A model generated the notes under the pieces. The model was not told the origin of the DNA. It saw only the letters and a list, made by a program, of their open reading frames with translations, and did no database searches. From Treponema sp. UBA3870 (GTDB lineage: Bacteria > Spirochaetota > Spirochaetia > Treponematales > Treponemataceae): a DNA stretch of 33,100 bases. This document shows positions 1-7,014 of the stretch, piece by piece. Within the stretch, counting starts at the first letter, position 1. Every line of letters starts with the position of its first letter. The translations under genes were made by a program, and so were the position numbers. The DNA lies in assembly GCA_002392275.1 (NCBI GenBank), contig DGGQ01000124.1, positions 11,665 to 44,764 on the forward strand. The letters run 5' to 3'.

Positions 1-2
1 AA

Positions 3-1106
3 GCCGAAGCCGATGCCGCAGCCGCCGAAAAAGCAAGACAGGACAAGCTGAATCAGGCCAAGGCCAATATCGACAGCGGAAAATATGCCCAGGCAATCAG
101 CATACTGAACGGACTGTTGAAGACAAATCCAAACGATGCGGAAGCAAAGAAACTCTTGGAAGAGGCACAGAAAAAACAGGCCGAAGAAAATAAAGCCAAG
201 CAGGAGGCCGCAGAAAAAGCAGCTGCAGAAAAGAAAGCCGCCGCAGAAGCTGCTGCCGCCAAAAAAGCCGCTGATGAAAAAGCCAAGAAGGAAGCTGCCG
301 AAAAAGCTGCTGCCGAAAAGAAGGCTAAAGAAGAAGCAGAAGCAAAAGCTGCCGCTGAAAAGAAAGCCAAAGAGGAGGCAGAAGCAAAAGCCGCTGCTGA
401 AAAGAAAGCTAAGGAAGAAGCCGAAGCAAAGGCAAAAGAAGAGGCTGCTGCAAAGAAAGCTGCTGAGGAACTTGCAAAGAAAGAAGCTGCTGAAAAGAAG
501 GCTGTCGAAGAAAAAGCAAGACAGGAAGCTCTTGCTGAATTGCAGAAAAAATTCACGACGGATTGGGAATCTCCTCAGCTGTCTGATATTGAGGATTGCG
601 GTTACTTCTATACATCACCGGAGTTTGGTCAGTTCGACATGATTGAGGGTGAGTTCAGCAAGAAATCTGGTTATGTGAAGTCTGCATACGGATTTGTCTT
701 TGGTTATACAAAACCAAGCTCAACAGGAAAACTGTATAACTATATTCGTTTTGAAATCAACACGGACGGAGAGTATGCTCTCTACAAGTGGGATGGAAAA
801 AATTATACAGATTTGGTGGAGCCAAATGACGAAGGAACTGCATACTTCTATCCAAGCACTGCAATCAACAAGGGATACAACGCAATCAACAAACTGAAAG
901 TTCAGGTAAACGATGGAAAGTACGATGTCTACATCAATGGACGCCTGATAAAGCAGGGTATTGAGTTTATTCCAAGAGGCACTTACGGTGTGATGGGATT
1001 CTTTAGTGTTGGTCAGGCTACACAGGAAGATATGCCGAATACACCGGTTGTTGTGTCTTACCGCATTACGGACGCAATAATCCATAATCCGAATGTTGAA
1101 AAATAA
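3..1106 (+). CDS. TPR / Ala-Lys-Glu coiled-coil protein with C-terminal lectin-like domain (5' partial)
   Basis: The frame is open from the window edge, so the true start lies upstream. The first ~40 visible residues look like one tetratricopeptide repeat (an alternation such as AKANIDSGKYAQAISIL followed by KTNPNDAEAK). Next comes a ~130-residue stretch almost entirely of Ala, Lys and Glu, predicted to be a long charged helix or coiled coil. The last ~180 residues form a globular domain rich in Tyr, Gly and Asn with beta-strand-like patterns (YNYIRFEINTDGEYALYKW, then VQVNDGKYDVYINGR). Patterns of this kind occur in concanavalin-A-like or DUF1080-type jelly rolls; that assignment is inference. 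A TTG at 117 is in frame but has no ribosome binding site and sits inside the TPR, so I do not take it as the start. A hairpin terminator follows the TAA. The function is unknown; a scaffold or envelope-associated binding protein is possible. Confidence 0.7.
   Translation, partial: AEADAAAAEKARQDKLNQAKANIDSGKYAQAISILNGLLKTNPNDAEAKKLLEEAQKKQAEENKAKQEAAEKAAAEKKAAAEAAAAKKAADEKAKKEAAEKAAAEKKAKEEAEAKAAAEKKAKEEAEAKAAAEKKAKEEAEAKAKEEAAAKKAAEELAKKEAAEKKAVEEKARQEALAELQKKFTTDWESPQLSDIEDCGYFYTSPEFGQFDMIEGEFSKKSGYVKSAYGFVFGYTKPSSTGKLYNYIRFEINTDGEYALYKWDGKNYTDLVEPNDEGTAYFYPSTAINKGYNAINKLKVQVNDGKYDVYINGRLIKQGIEFIPRGTYGVMGFFSVGQATQEDMPNTPVVVSYRITDAIIHNPNVEK
306..431 (+). repeat. Three 42-bp tandem repeats coding a 14-residue helix unit
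   Basis: Three consecutive 42-bp units (306-347, 348-389, 390-431) each encode the 14 residues AAAEKKAKEEAEAK. The copies differ at several third codon positions but encode identical residues. The unit is therefore old or under selection at protein level, not a fresh duplication. It lies in the Ala/Lys/Glu helix of the partial gene at the window start. Confidence 0.8.
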
Positions 1107-1122
1107 CAGAGACTAAAGTTAT

Positions 1123-1159
1123 AAAGGCCTGTTGCCTTTTTTGGGTGACAGGCTTTTTT
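1123..1159 (+). terminator. Rho-independent terminator
   Basis: GCCTGT (1127-1132) pairs with ACAGGC (1148-1153), and the arm is lengthened by flanking A-T pairs. Six T follow directly. It lies 17 nt after the stop of the TPR/coiled-coil gene and separates it from the downstream run of genes. Confidence 0.75.
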
Positions 1160-1184
1160 CTTTTTGAAAAATGGAAGGTGGCAG

Positions 1185-1970
1185 ATGACAAAAAAACAGT
1201 GGGAAGCGTTTTGCGATTATAAAAATCAGTTGAAAAAAAAATGCGATGAGTGGCTGAAACTTTCTGATGAGCTGAAACTTTTGCAGACTGCCGCATCGAA
1301 AGTAAAAAATGATACACCTGAATATCCAATAGAAACACCCGTTGTCTATAACACTGCCTATGATGATTTTACCGAAGCAGATGAAATCAATTTGATTGTG
1401 GTAGGCGACAATCCAGGAAAAAACGAACAGCTGGAAAAAAATCGGAAATATCTGGTAGGGCAGAGTGGAAAAATTGCGGCAGGATTTTTTGCTGGATACC
1501 CCGAGCTGAAAACTGATTTTAGAAAAAATGTGATTATCGCAAACAAAACACCAGTGCATACAGCAAAAACAAATCATCTGAACTATCTGATGAAAAATGG
1601 AAGTCCCGAAATCAAAAAATTGATTCTGGATAGTCAGAAAATTATGGCTGAAATGACGGCGACCCTACATCAAAGACTGATTGCTGAAAAAGGTGACAAA
1701 TCTGTAACCCCGCAGCTGTGGTTGGTCGGGTATGCGGAGCTCAAGGGCAAGGGAATCTTTCTTCCGTATAGAGACTGTTTGAAATCTGTATACAAAAATC
1801 CTGACGACTGGAACAATGTTTTTGTTTATCAGCATTTTTCGATGAACAGATTTTCCATTGATTTAAAGGATTTCCGTCAAAAAAATCCGCAGCTGGATTT
1901 GGTGGATGCGTTGAAAAATTTGGGACACCAACATCGGGATGAAATTTTTGGTGGTCCGCTAGAAAAATAA
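1185..1970 (+). CDS. Uracil-DNA glycosylase-superfamily-like protein
   Basis: The 261-residue protein has a motif GDNPGKNE at 74-81 followed by YLVGQSGK. This matches the motif-1 layout of family-4/5-type uracil-DNA glycosylases (G-x-x-P-G-x-x-E, then a P-F-V-G-x-S/A-G-like block). A second block, NVIIANKTPVHT, sits where the family has its N-x-x-K-x-x-P strand, and LWLVGYAEL resembles the later core strand. No iron-sulphur cysteine set is apparent. The family would remove uracil from DNA, but the divergent C-terminus (no clear H-P-S motif) leaves activity unproven. Translation is assigned to the ATG at 1185 because GGAAGG (1173-1178) sits 6 nt before it; the upstream TTG at 1164 would place the ribosome binding site inside the gene. 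It is the first gene of a closely spaced run continuing to 4044. Confidence 0.6.
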   Translation: MTKKQWEAFCDYKNQLKKKCDEWLKLSDELKLLQTAASKVKNDTPEYPIETPVVYNTAYDDFTEADEINLIVVGDNPGKNEQLEKNRKYLVGQSGKIAAGFFAGYPELKTDFRKNVIIANKTPVHTAKTNHLNYLMKNGSPEIKKLILDSQKIMAEMTATLHQRLIAEKGDKSVTPQLWLVGYAELKGKGIFLPYRDCLKSVYKNPDDWNNVFVYQHFSMNRFSIDLKDFRQKNPQLDLVDALKNLGHQHRDEIFGGPLEK

Positions 1971-1994
1971 TCGGATAGACTATATAGTTGTCGT

Positions 1995-2288
1995 ATGAAA
2001 ATCATTTTGTTTGGAATTGTGTTTATAATCATCGGGCTTGTTGCTTGTGGTCTGGCATTTTATCTGGGGCGACCTGAATCAGTAAAAAAGACTCCAATCG
2101 CAAAACCCAGCAGCATAATCTTCTATATTATTGGCGCGTTGACGTTTGTGACCGGACTTTTGTTTTTGATTTTTTCAAAAAGTTTGACCAAAAAAGCGTT
2201 CCAAATTTTTGTGCTGATTTATTTGGGTGGACTTACGGTTTTGCTCTGCTTCTACACGGCATTACTTAAGACGGGGACAAAAAAATGA
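1995..2288 (+). CDS. Small three-helix membrane protein
   Basis: The protein is 97 residues long with three hydrophobic segments, roughly residues 3-24, 40-61 and 69-90. A short basic loop (KSLTKKAF) and a Lys-rich C-terminus suggest a cytoplasmic tail. I recognise no family. Its last four bases (ATGA) overlap the start of the pseudouridine synthase gene, so the two are probably translationally coupled. It begins 24 nt after the glycosylase-like gene. Confidence 0.65.
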   Translation: MKIILFGIVFIIIGLVACGLAFYLGRPESVKKTPIAKPSSIIFYIIGALTFVTGLLFLIFSKSLTKKAFQIFVLIYLGGLTVLLCFYTALLKTGTKK

Positions 2289-3196
2289 ACAAAAATATTC
2301 ATCACGTAAAAGCAAGCACCCAGTACAAGCGTGAACACAAACCAGATTATGGCAAGGAAAAAATCGAAATCCTTTATGAAGACAAGGACATTGTTGTTAT
2401 TCTGAAACCTAGTGGAATGTTATCTGTACCTTATCCGGGAAGCAAGGCAAGGACAGCTCAGGATGTTCTGGAAAAAATCATGCGGGGGAAGGGTACACTT
2501 TCGTCTTCGCATAAACCATTGGTTGTGCACAGATTGGACAGGGACACGTCCGGCGTTATGATGTTTGCTTTGAACGAGGCTGTCCAGAAAAAAATTGTTG
2601 CGACCTGGCATACGATGGTGACAGAACGGCTGTATCATGCGGTGGCAGAAAATCCTAAAAACAGAAACAAATTTCTCCCCGAATCCGGTTTGATTGATGA
2701 CGAGCTTGCGCAGAATGCATATCATGTTGGCTACGTTCCAAAGAAAAATCAGGAAAATGTGGAGACTGTAAAGGCCCGGACGAATTATAAAATTGTTTTG
2801 CGCGGGGAAACCCACACACTTTTTGAACTTTCGCTGGACACTGGAAAGAAAAACCAAATCCGCGCGCATCTTGCGTCAAAAGGCTATCCCTTGGCTGGGG
2901 ATGAAAACTATCGTGCGCACACGGACCCTTTCCATAGACTTGCGCTCCATGCCCGGACTTTGGAATTCAACCATCCGACAAGTGGCGAACATTTAAAATT
3001 TGAAGTTCCAGAACCAGACGAGTGGATTAAGTATGTTGAAAAAGGCGACCCAAATCCGCAGGTTCCAATTTGGTCCCAGAAAATTGTAAAGTCGAATGGA
3101 AATCTGCCGTCGGAAATCAAAATGAAGATGACCGGTAAAAAAGCGAGCCATCTGGATTTTATTGCACGCGGAAAGGCGATGGGGAGAAAAAAATGA
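2285..3196 (+). CDS. RluA-family RNA pseudouridine synthase
   Basis: The protein (303 residues) carries the family signature HRLDRDTSG at 82-90, with the conserved catalytic Asp at 85. A KPSGM block lies at 41-45, and DTGKKNQIRAHLA and later GDENY blocks complete the RluA fold. It has no N-terminal S4 domain, so it belongs with the shorter RluA/RluC-like enzymes. It should isomerise specific uridines in rRNA or tRNA to pseudouridine in the cytoplasm; the target cannot be told from the sequence. A basic C-terminal extension (MKMTGKKASHL) follows the core. It overlaps its neighbours by ATGA on both sides (2285-2288 and 3193-3196), so it is inside an operon. Confidence 0.88.
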   Translation: MNKNIHHVKASTQYKREHKPDYGKEKIEILYEDKDIVVILKPSGMLSVPYPGSKARTAQDVLEKIMRGKGTLSSSHKPLVVHRLDRDTSGVMMFALNEAVQKKIVATWHTMVTERLYHAVAENPKNRNKFLPESGLIDDELAQNAYHVGYVPKKNQENVETVKARTNYKIVLRGETHTLFELSLDTGKKNQIRAHLASKGYPLAGDENYRAHTDPFHRLALHARTLEFNHPTSGEHLKFEVPEPDEWIKYVEKGDPNPQVPIWSQKIVKSNGNLPSEIKMKMTGKKASHLDFIARGKAMGRKK

Positions 3197-4044
3197 GCGA
3201 TTTTTGTGTTGATTTGAAATCGGCGGCGTGTTTTGGTGTTGCGGGAAATTTTACGGGACATCTTGAACAGGCAGGCGAAGCTGGTGATTTTGTGAATATC
3301 AAAACCGTTGAGGCAAAAGCTCCAAAAGCGATTTTTCCAACCTATATTCCAAATGGTGACAGATTTGTACCCAAATTTTTAAATCTGTACCCTTTTGATT
3401 CGGGGAAAATAATTTACCCAGCGAATGAAGACAAGTTGCAGATTGAACCGGAGTGTGCTATTGTATGCGATGCAAAATGGGAAGGCTCAAAACTTGTTGA
3501 TTTGAAGCCTTTTTGTTTTGGTGCATCAAATGACTGTTCAATCAGAAAAGAAGGAGCAAAAAAAATCAGCCAGAAAAAAAACTGGGGCAAGTGCAGCAAG
3601 GGTTTTTCGGACAAGCTGATTCATATCGATGATTTTTCGGAAAAAGGTATTCTTTCACGCTACAGGATTGCTTCATTTTTGGTGAGGGGTGGGGAAGTTT
3701 TTGCTTACGGCGAAGACAGTCCTGTTTCTGGATATTCATATATCTACAAAAAGTTGATAGACTGGATGCTTGAAAAATTTAATAACCAGTGCGATGAGGG
3801 ACCGGCGGAAAATATCAATCTGTATTTGAACAAATGTGGGCGGCCCGAAAAAATAATGGTTTCAATCGGTGCGACTCGTTACACTGATTTTGGGGAACAC
3901 AATTTTCTTCAGGCTGGAGATGCATCGGTGGTTGTGCTTTATCCTGGCGACAAATATTTGGCGGACGAAATAAAAAATCTGGTAGCGGCAAAAGATTTTT
4001 CCGCCCCAGACATTTCGTTTCTTTATCAGACTGTAGAAATCTAA
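3193..4044 (+). CDS. DUF5718-like protein
   Basis: The protein is 283 residues long. It has a near-N-terminal FGVAGNFTGHLEQAGEAGDF block, an IEPECAIVCDAKW block, FGASNDCSIRKEGAKKISQ, a YGEDSPVSGYSY block and a late SIGATRYTDFGEHNFL block. From memory these conserved blocks fit the DUF5718 family found in Epsilonproteobacteria and spirochaetes. The arrangement of an E-P-E-x-A strand followed by N-D-x-S-x-R also recalls the fumarylacetoacetate-hydrolase fold, which would suggest a metal-dependent enzyme; that link is inference. The gene starts inside the end of the pseudouridine synthase gene. It ends 8 nt before a palindromic element that separates it from the convergent epimerase gene. Confidence 0.65.
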   Translation: MSDFCVDLKSAACFGVAGNFTGHLEQAGEAGDFVNIKTVEAKAPKAIFPTYIPNGDRFVPKFLNLYPFDSGKIIYPANEDKLQIEPECAIVCDAKWEGSKLVDLKPFCFGASNDCSIRKEGAKKISQKKNWGKCSKGFSDKLIHIDDFSEKGILSRYRIASFLVRGGEVFAYGEDSPVSGYSYIYKKLIDWMLEKFNNQCDEGPAENINLYLNKCGRPEKIMVSIGATRYTDFGEHNFLQAGDASVVVLYPGDKYLADEIKNLVAAKDFSAPDISFLYQTVEI

Positions 4045-4051
4045 AAGGCCG

Positions 4052-4202
4052 AATTTCGAGTTTTCTGCCATGTGAGGATAGCTCAGTGCTGTCATGCTGA
4101 ACATGGTTGTTTACAACCCAATTCAGCATCTACGCCCACTGTAACGTTGGAAGAGATTCCGAAACGAGTTCGGAATGACGGGCTTTGTAAAAACTCGAAA
4201 TT
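4052..4202. repeat. Palindromic intergenic element with 13-bp terminal inverted repeats
   Basis: AATTTCGAGTTTT (4052-4064) is matched exactly in inverted orientation by AAAACTCGAAATT (4190-4202). Nested inside are GTCATGCTGAAC (4091-4102) against GTTCGGAATGAC (4168-4179), plus two local hairpins: ATGCTGAA/TTCAGCAT (4094-4129) and ATTCCGAA/TTCGGAAT (4156-4176). The element fills the gap between two convergent stop codons and ends 4 nt from the epimerase stop. It has no coding capacity. The layout suits a small REP- or MITE-like repeat, possibly used as a two-way terminator. Confidence 0.75.
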
Positions 4203-4206
4203 GAAC

Positions 4207-5079
4207 CTAAAAGACTTCTATTGTGTATTCGGCTTCAAAAGTTTCCGATGGGGCAAGACTGTTTCCCCATTCGCGCTCTTCAAGATTTTGATTGAAAGTC
4301 TCCCTGTCGGATCTTCCATACCATGGCTCAATGCAGACGAACGGTGCATTTTTTCCAGCTGGAGACCAGATTCCAAAAACTGGAGCCTTGAAAGAGACTT
4401 TTAACAAATCTGTGCCCATGTTGTTTTCTGTATCTGTACCCAAAATGATTTCGTGGCACTGGTTGTTTTCCACAATTAGTGCGTCGTCATCAAAAAGACT
4501 GGAATCAAGAGGAAGCAGGTTGTTTTCAAGCGGAATGTTTACGACCTTTGACGAAAGTTCTCCCTTGGAATTCAAGACAGCACAGTTCAAAACATCCGTG
4601 TCCTTGATTTTCAGGTATGATTTTGAAAGTTTGCAGTTAAAAGCCGGGTGTCCACCGATTGAAAAATGCATTGTTTCATCGTTGGTGTTTTTTACGTTCC
4701 ATTTTACAACTAACGACCGTTCGTTTAGTGTATAGTTTATCCGCAGTTCAAAATGGAATGGATATTTTTCCAAAGTCTCTGGGCTGTCCTTTAGCACAAA
4801 TGTTATGGAAGAATCTGTCTGTGACTCAAGTTCAAAATCCATGTCACGCGCAAAACCGTGCTGCGAAAGCTGATAGGACTTTCCTTTGTAGATAGAAGTT
4901 TTGTCTTTGTAGTTCCCGACTATCGGAAACAAAACTGGTGATGTCCGTCCCCAAAATTGCGGATCCGCCTGCCACATGTATTCATATCCGGTTGATTTTT
5001 TTTTCAGAGACTTAATTTCTGCCCCATGAAGAGCCACCGTAAGAGACAGGGCTTCGTTTTCTAAAGATTTTACATTCAT
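4207..5079 (-). CDS. Aldose 1-epimerase family protein
   Basis: The 290-residue protein has galactose-mutarotase-like features: an N-terminal HGAEIKSLKKK strand pair, WQADPQFWGRTSPVLFPIVG, the HGFARD motif near residue 74, a middle GGHPAFNC block and a C-terminal ICIEPW-type block (VCIEPWYGRSD). This set is typical of the LacX/YeaD-like branch that interconverts anomers of sugars or sugar phosphates. The catalytic His pair would be His74 and the His of GGHPAF; the Glu of CIEPW is the likely base. No signal peptide is seen, so it is cytoplasmic. GAGGTG lies 7 nt before the ATG, supporting the start. It is divergent from the small helical gene at 5171. Confidence 0.85.
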   Translation of the reverse strand: MNVKSLENEALSLTVALHGAEIKSLKKKSTGYEYMWQADPQFWGRTSPVLFPIVGNYKDKTSIYKGKSYQLSQHGFARDMDFELESQTDSSITFVLKDSPETLEKYPFHFELRINYTLNERSLVVKWNVKNTNDETMHFSIGGHPAFNCKLSKSYLKIKDTDVLNCAVLNSKGELSSKVVNIPLENNLLPLDSSLFDDDALIVENNQCHEIILGTDTENNMGTDLLKVSFKAPVFGIWSPAGKNAPFVCIEPWYGRSDRETFNQNLEEREWGNSLAPSETFEAEYTIEVF

Positions 5080-5170
5080 AATTTTACACCTCGATTCTAC
5101 AAACTGTAGTTTAAAACTTGAGTTTAATTAACTATAGCAGAGATTTTTAAAACGTGCTACCTTATTGTGT

Positions 5171-5413
5171 ATGGAAGAGATGAGTGAGTACGAGATTGAA
5201 GAAAAAATAACGGTCTTGGAATTTGAAAAACTTCCACAGGCGGCGGAAAAATATTTGAAGCTCCAGAATCAGATGCTTGACAGGCAGGGATTTGTTTCGA
5301 TGCGTCTGCAAACGGAGGTCGAGTTGGCAAAAAACGAATACTTTGCGCTCAAAGAGAGTTTGGACCAACTGAAAAATATGCTGTCGTATTTGGAAGCCTT
5401 GGACAATGAATAA
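5171..5413 (+). CDS. Small helical (coiled-coil) protein, unknown function
   Basis: This is an 80-residue, Glu/Leu-rich, probably all-helical protein with no membrane segment or recognised domain. The start is uncertain. ATG 5171 lacks a clear ribosome binding site; ATG 5180 has GGAAGAG directly against it; a TTG at 5165 is also in frame. The gene ends 17 nt before the membrane-anchored RNase gene, so it may be co-transcribed with the RNase and its inhibitor. Whether it takes part in their function is unknown. Confidence 0.55.
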   Translation: MEEMSEYEIEEKITVLEFEKLPQAAEKYLKLQNQMLDRQGFVSMRLQTEVELAKNEYFALKESLDQLKNMLSYLEALDNE

Positions 5414-5430
5414 GGATTGACGGAGGATTT

Positions 5431-6069
5431 ATGTCGAAAAAATTTGTTAAATATTTGGTTCCACTTGTTTTGGTGGCCGCGGCTCTGGTTGTTGGATTTT
5501 CGCTTTTTAGGAAACATTCCAAAGTGAATGAAGCCGTTGAAGGTTTTGTGAATCTGATTGCGGATAACGCAGTTGAATCAAATGCAGCGACTGAAGTACA
5601 AAATCCGATGGTGACAGATACTCCTATAGTGACAGATGATTTTTCGGTGGTTCCAGATAATCTGTCTGAAGTGGGTTCTGGTGACTGGGAAATTCTTTGT
5701 CCTGGTTATGCTCAAAATTCTGTTCTTCCAGAGGACGCTAGTTTTTATTCAAAGGATGATGTTGCGCTGTACATCCACACTTATGGGAAGTTGCCTAAAA
5801 ACTTTATAAAAAAATCGGAATGGGAAAAATTGGGTACAGATTCCAACCCCTATAATCAGTCAGATGGCTTGGTTATTGGTGGTGACAGATTTTACAATCG
5901 AGAAGGTTTGCTGCCAAAAAAATCCGGGCGAAGCTATACTGAATGTGATATCGACACACTGAATAAAAAATCGCGTGGAGCAAAGCGCATTGTTTTTTCA
6001 AACGATGGTCTAATCTATTATACCGCCGACCACTACGAATCATTTGAGCTGCTTTATGGGGAAGAGTAA
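5431..6069 (+). CDS. Barnase-type ribonuclease with N-terminal membrane anchor
   Basis: Residues ~112-209 of this 212-residue protein align well with barnase. YIHTYGKLPKNFIKKSEWEK matches the barnase N-terminal helices, GGDRFYNREGLLP matches its GGDIFSNREGKLP region, and the core strands IVFSND and YYTADHYESF follow. Catalytic residues are all present: Lys128 (barnase K27), Glu171 (E73, general base), Arg182 and Arg186 (R83, R87) and His201 (H102, general acid). The enzyme should cleave RNA after guanosine. The N-terminus has a basic KKFVK, then a hydrophobic segment at ~8-26 with no obvious cleavage site. An ~80-residue Asn/Asp/Val-rich linker follows. It is therefore probably tethered to, or exported across, the inner membrane. 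GGAGG precedes the ATG by 4 nt. The inhibitor gene begins at the very next base after the stop. Confidence 0.9.
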   Translation: MSKKFVKYLVPLVLVAAALVVGFSLFRKHSKVNEAVEGFVNLIADNAVESNAATEVQNPMVTDTPIVTDDFSVVPDNLSEVGSGDWEILCPGYAQNSVLPEDASFYSKDDVALYIHTYGKLPKNFIKKSEWEKLGTDSNPYNQSDGLVIGGDRFYNREGLLPKKSGRSYTECDIDTLNKKSRGAKRIVFSNDGLIYYTADHYESFELLYGEE

Positions 6070-6339
6070 ATGGAAATAAGTATTGATTTGGGGACTGTCA
6101 CAAATCGGGATGAACTTCACAATCTGCTTGCGCAATCCCTGCATTTTCCTGAATATTATGGAAGAAATCTGGACGCGCTTTTTGATTTACTGACTGAGCC
6201 GCATGAAATGTGGAGCCTGATTTTTAAAAACACAGCGTCCGCAAAAGCTACCCTTGGTGAATATTTTGACCATTTTAGGCAGACAGTTTTGGACGCTGAA
6301 GAAGAAATTGCGTGTGTAAAATCAGAATGGTTTGACTGA
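6070..6339 (+). CDS. Barstar-family ribonuclease inhibitor
   Basis: The protein is 89 residues, the same length as barstar, and alignable without gaps over the first 42 residues. PEYYGRNLDALFDLLT corresponds to barstar PEYYGENLDALWDCLT. Tyr29, Tyr30, Gly31, Asn33, Asp35 and Asp39 fall at identical numbers; Asp35 and Asp39 are the main barnase-contacting acids. Trp38 is replaced by Phe. The C-terminal acidic helix (LDAEEE) lies where barstar Glu76 sits. It should bind and neutralise any cytoplasmic form of the RNase encoded immediately upstream. Its ATG abuts the RNase stop codon (TAA-ATG), an arrangement that couples inhibitor synthesis to toxin synthesis. It converges on a lipoprotein gene 10 nt away. 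Confidence 0.9.
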   Translation: MEISIDLGTVTNRDELHNLLAQSLHFPEYYGRNLDALFDLLTEPHEMWSLIFKNTASAKATLGEYFDHFRQTVLDAEEEIACVKSEWFD

Positions 6340-6349
6340 ACCGGATTTT

Positions 6350-6862
6350 CTACTCTGAAAGAATGTCATTCAAGATTGCATCAAAATTTATGTCGGGCGT
6401 GAAGGCTGGGTTTGCTGAAGAATTCAAATCTAGCCCAAGTCCCAAGTCTTGAAGCCCACTAATGTCCAGACCACCAAATGTGCTGTCGGTGCCAAAGTTC
6501 AAACTGTCATCCAGTCCCAAATCATCTGTACCCATGCTATCATCAAGCAGATATGAAGAATTGTCACTCATGGGGACAGTTGAAAGAGAAAAACGTTTCT
6601 GCAAATCCTCCATTTTTTCTGTATCCTCCGCAGTCCAATCGGAGGACGATGTTATTTTGGGGTATTTTTTTAGGAAATCATCATATTCCTTTTTGAATTC
6701 ATCAATTTTTTCCTGCAGGTTATTGTTTTCAGCCTTTTTAACGATAGACTCAAGCTGTGTAAAAAATTCTTCTTTTTGATTGGATTTCTGTTTTGAGCAG
6801 GACGCGAATCCCAAAGAAAGTGTCGCCGCCACAAGCAAAGCAATTTTTGTTGTCTTTTTCAT
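6350..6862 (-). CDS. Lipoprotein with Asp-rich C-terminus, unknown function
   Basis: The 170-residue product begins with a typical lipoprotein signal, KKTTKIALLVAATLSLGFASC, with the lipidated Cys near residue 22. A helical Lys/Glu region follows (~25-90). The C-terminal half is dominated by Asp, Leu, Gly and Ser (DDLGLDDSLNFG, LGLGLDLNSS). I recognise no family. The start is set at 6862 because GGGAGG lies just upstream and the signal peptide begins there; a longer reading to 6949 would put 29 non-signal residues in front. A promoter is visible at 6884-6912. The gene is convergent with the barstar gene. Confidence 0.7.
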   Translation of the reverse strand: MKKTTKIALLVAATLSLGFASCSKQKSNQKEEFFTQLESIVKKAENNNLQEKIDEFKKEYDDFLKKYPKITSSSDWTAEDTEKMEDLQKRFSLSTVPMSDNSSYLLDDSMGTDDLGLDDSLNFGTDSTFGGLDISGLQDLGLGLDLNSSANPAFTPDINFDAILNDILSE

Positions 6863-6883
6863 AAGTGCCTCCCATGAATTTAA

Positions 6884-6912
6884 ACTGTATAAAAAAAATA
6901 AAGAATCGTCAA
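6884..6912 (-). promoter_or_regulatory. Sigma70-type promoter for the lipoprotein gene
   Basis: On the minus strand TTGACG (6907-6912) and TACAGT (6884-6889) are separated by 17 nt. The start of transcription would fall near 6877, giving a 15-nt leader that holds the GGGAGG ribosome binding site. Confidence 0.55.
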
Positions 6913-7014
6913 TGAAAAAAATGTTAGGAAAACAAATTGTGCGTTTCATAAAGTATCTTTTGTTTGCCTTTCTTTGTTTTTGATTAAACTGTATACTTTG
7001 ATTGGGAGTTGATT

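Noticed and set aside
306..431. CRISPR-like periodic repeats
   Set aside because: The 42-bp units are contiguous, in frame and coding, with no unique spacers.
53..556. Minus-strand ORF rich in Ala, Ser and Phe
   Set aside because: It is the antisense shadow of the Ala/Lys/Glu coiled coil; its composition follows entirely from the repeated codons on the other strand.
6881..6995. Direct repeat TAAACTGTATA at 6881-6891 and 6985-6995
   Set aside because: Both copies overlap probable -10 regions of divergent genes and are short; chance similarity of promoter sequence is the simpler explanation.
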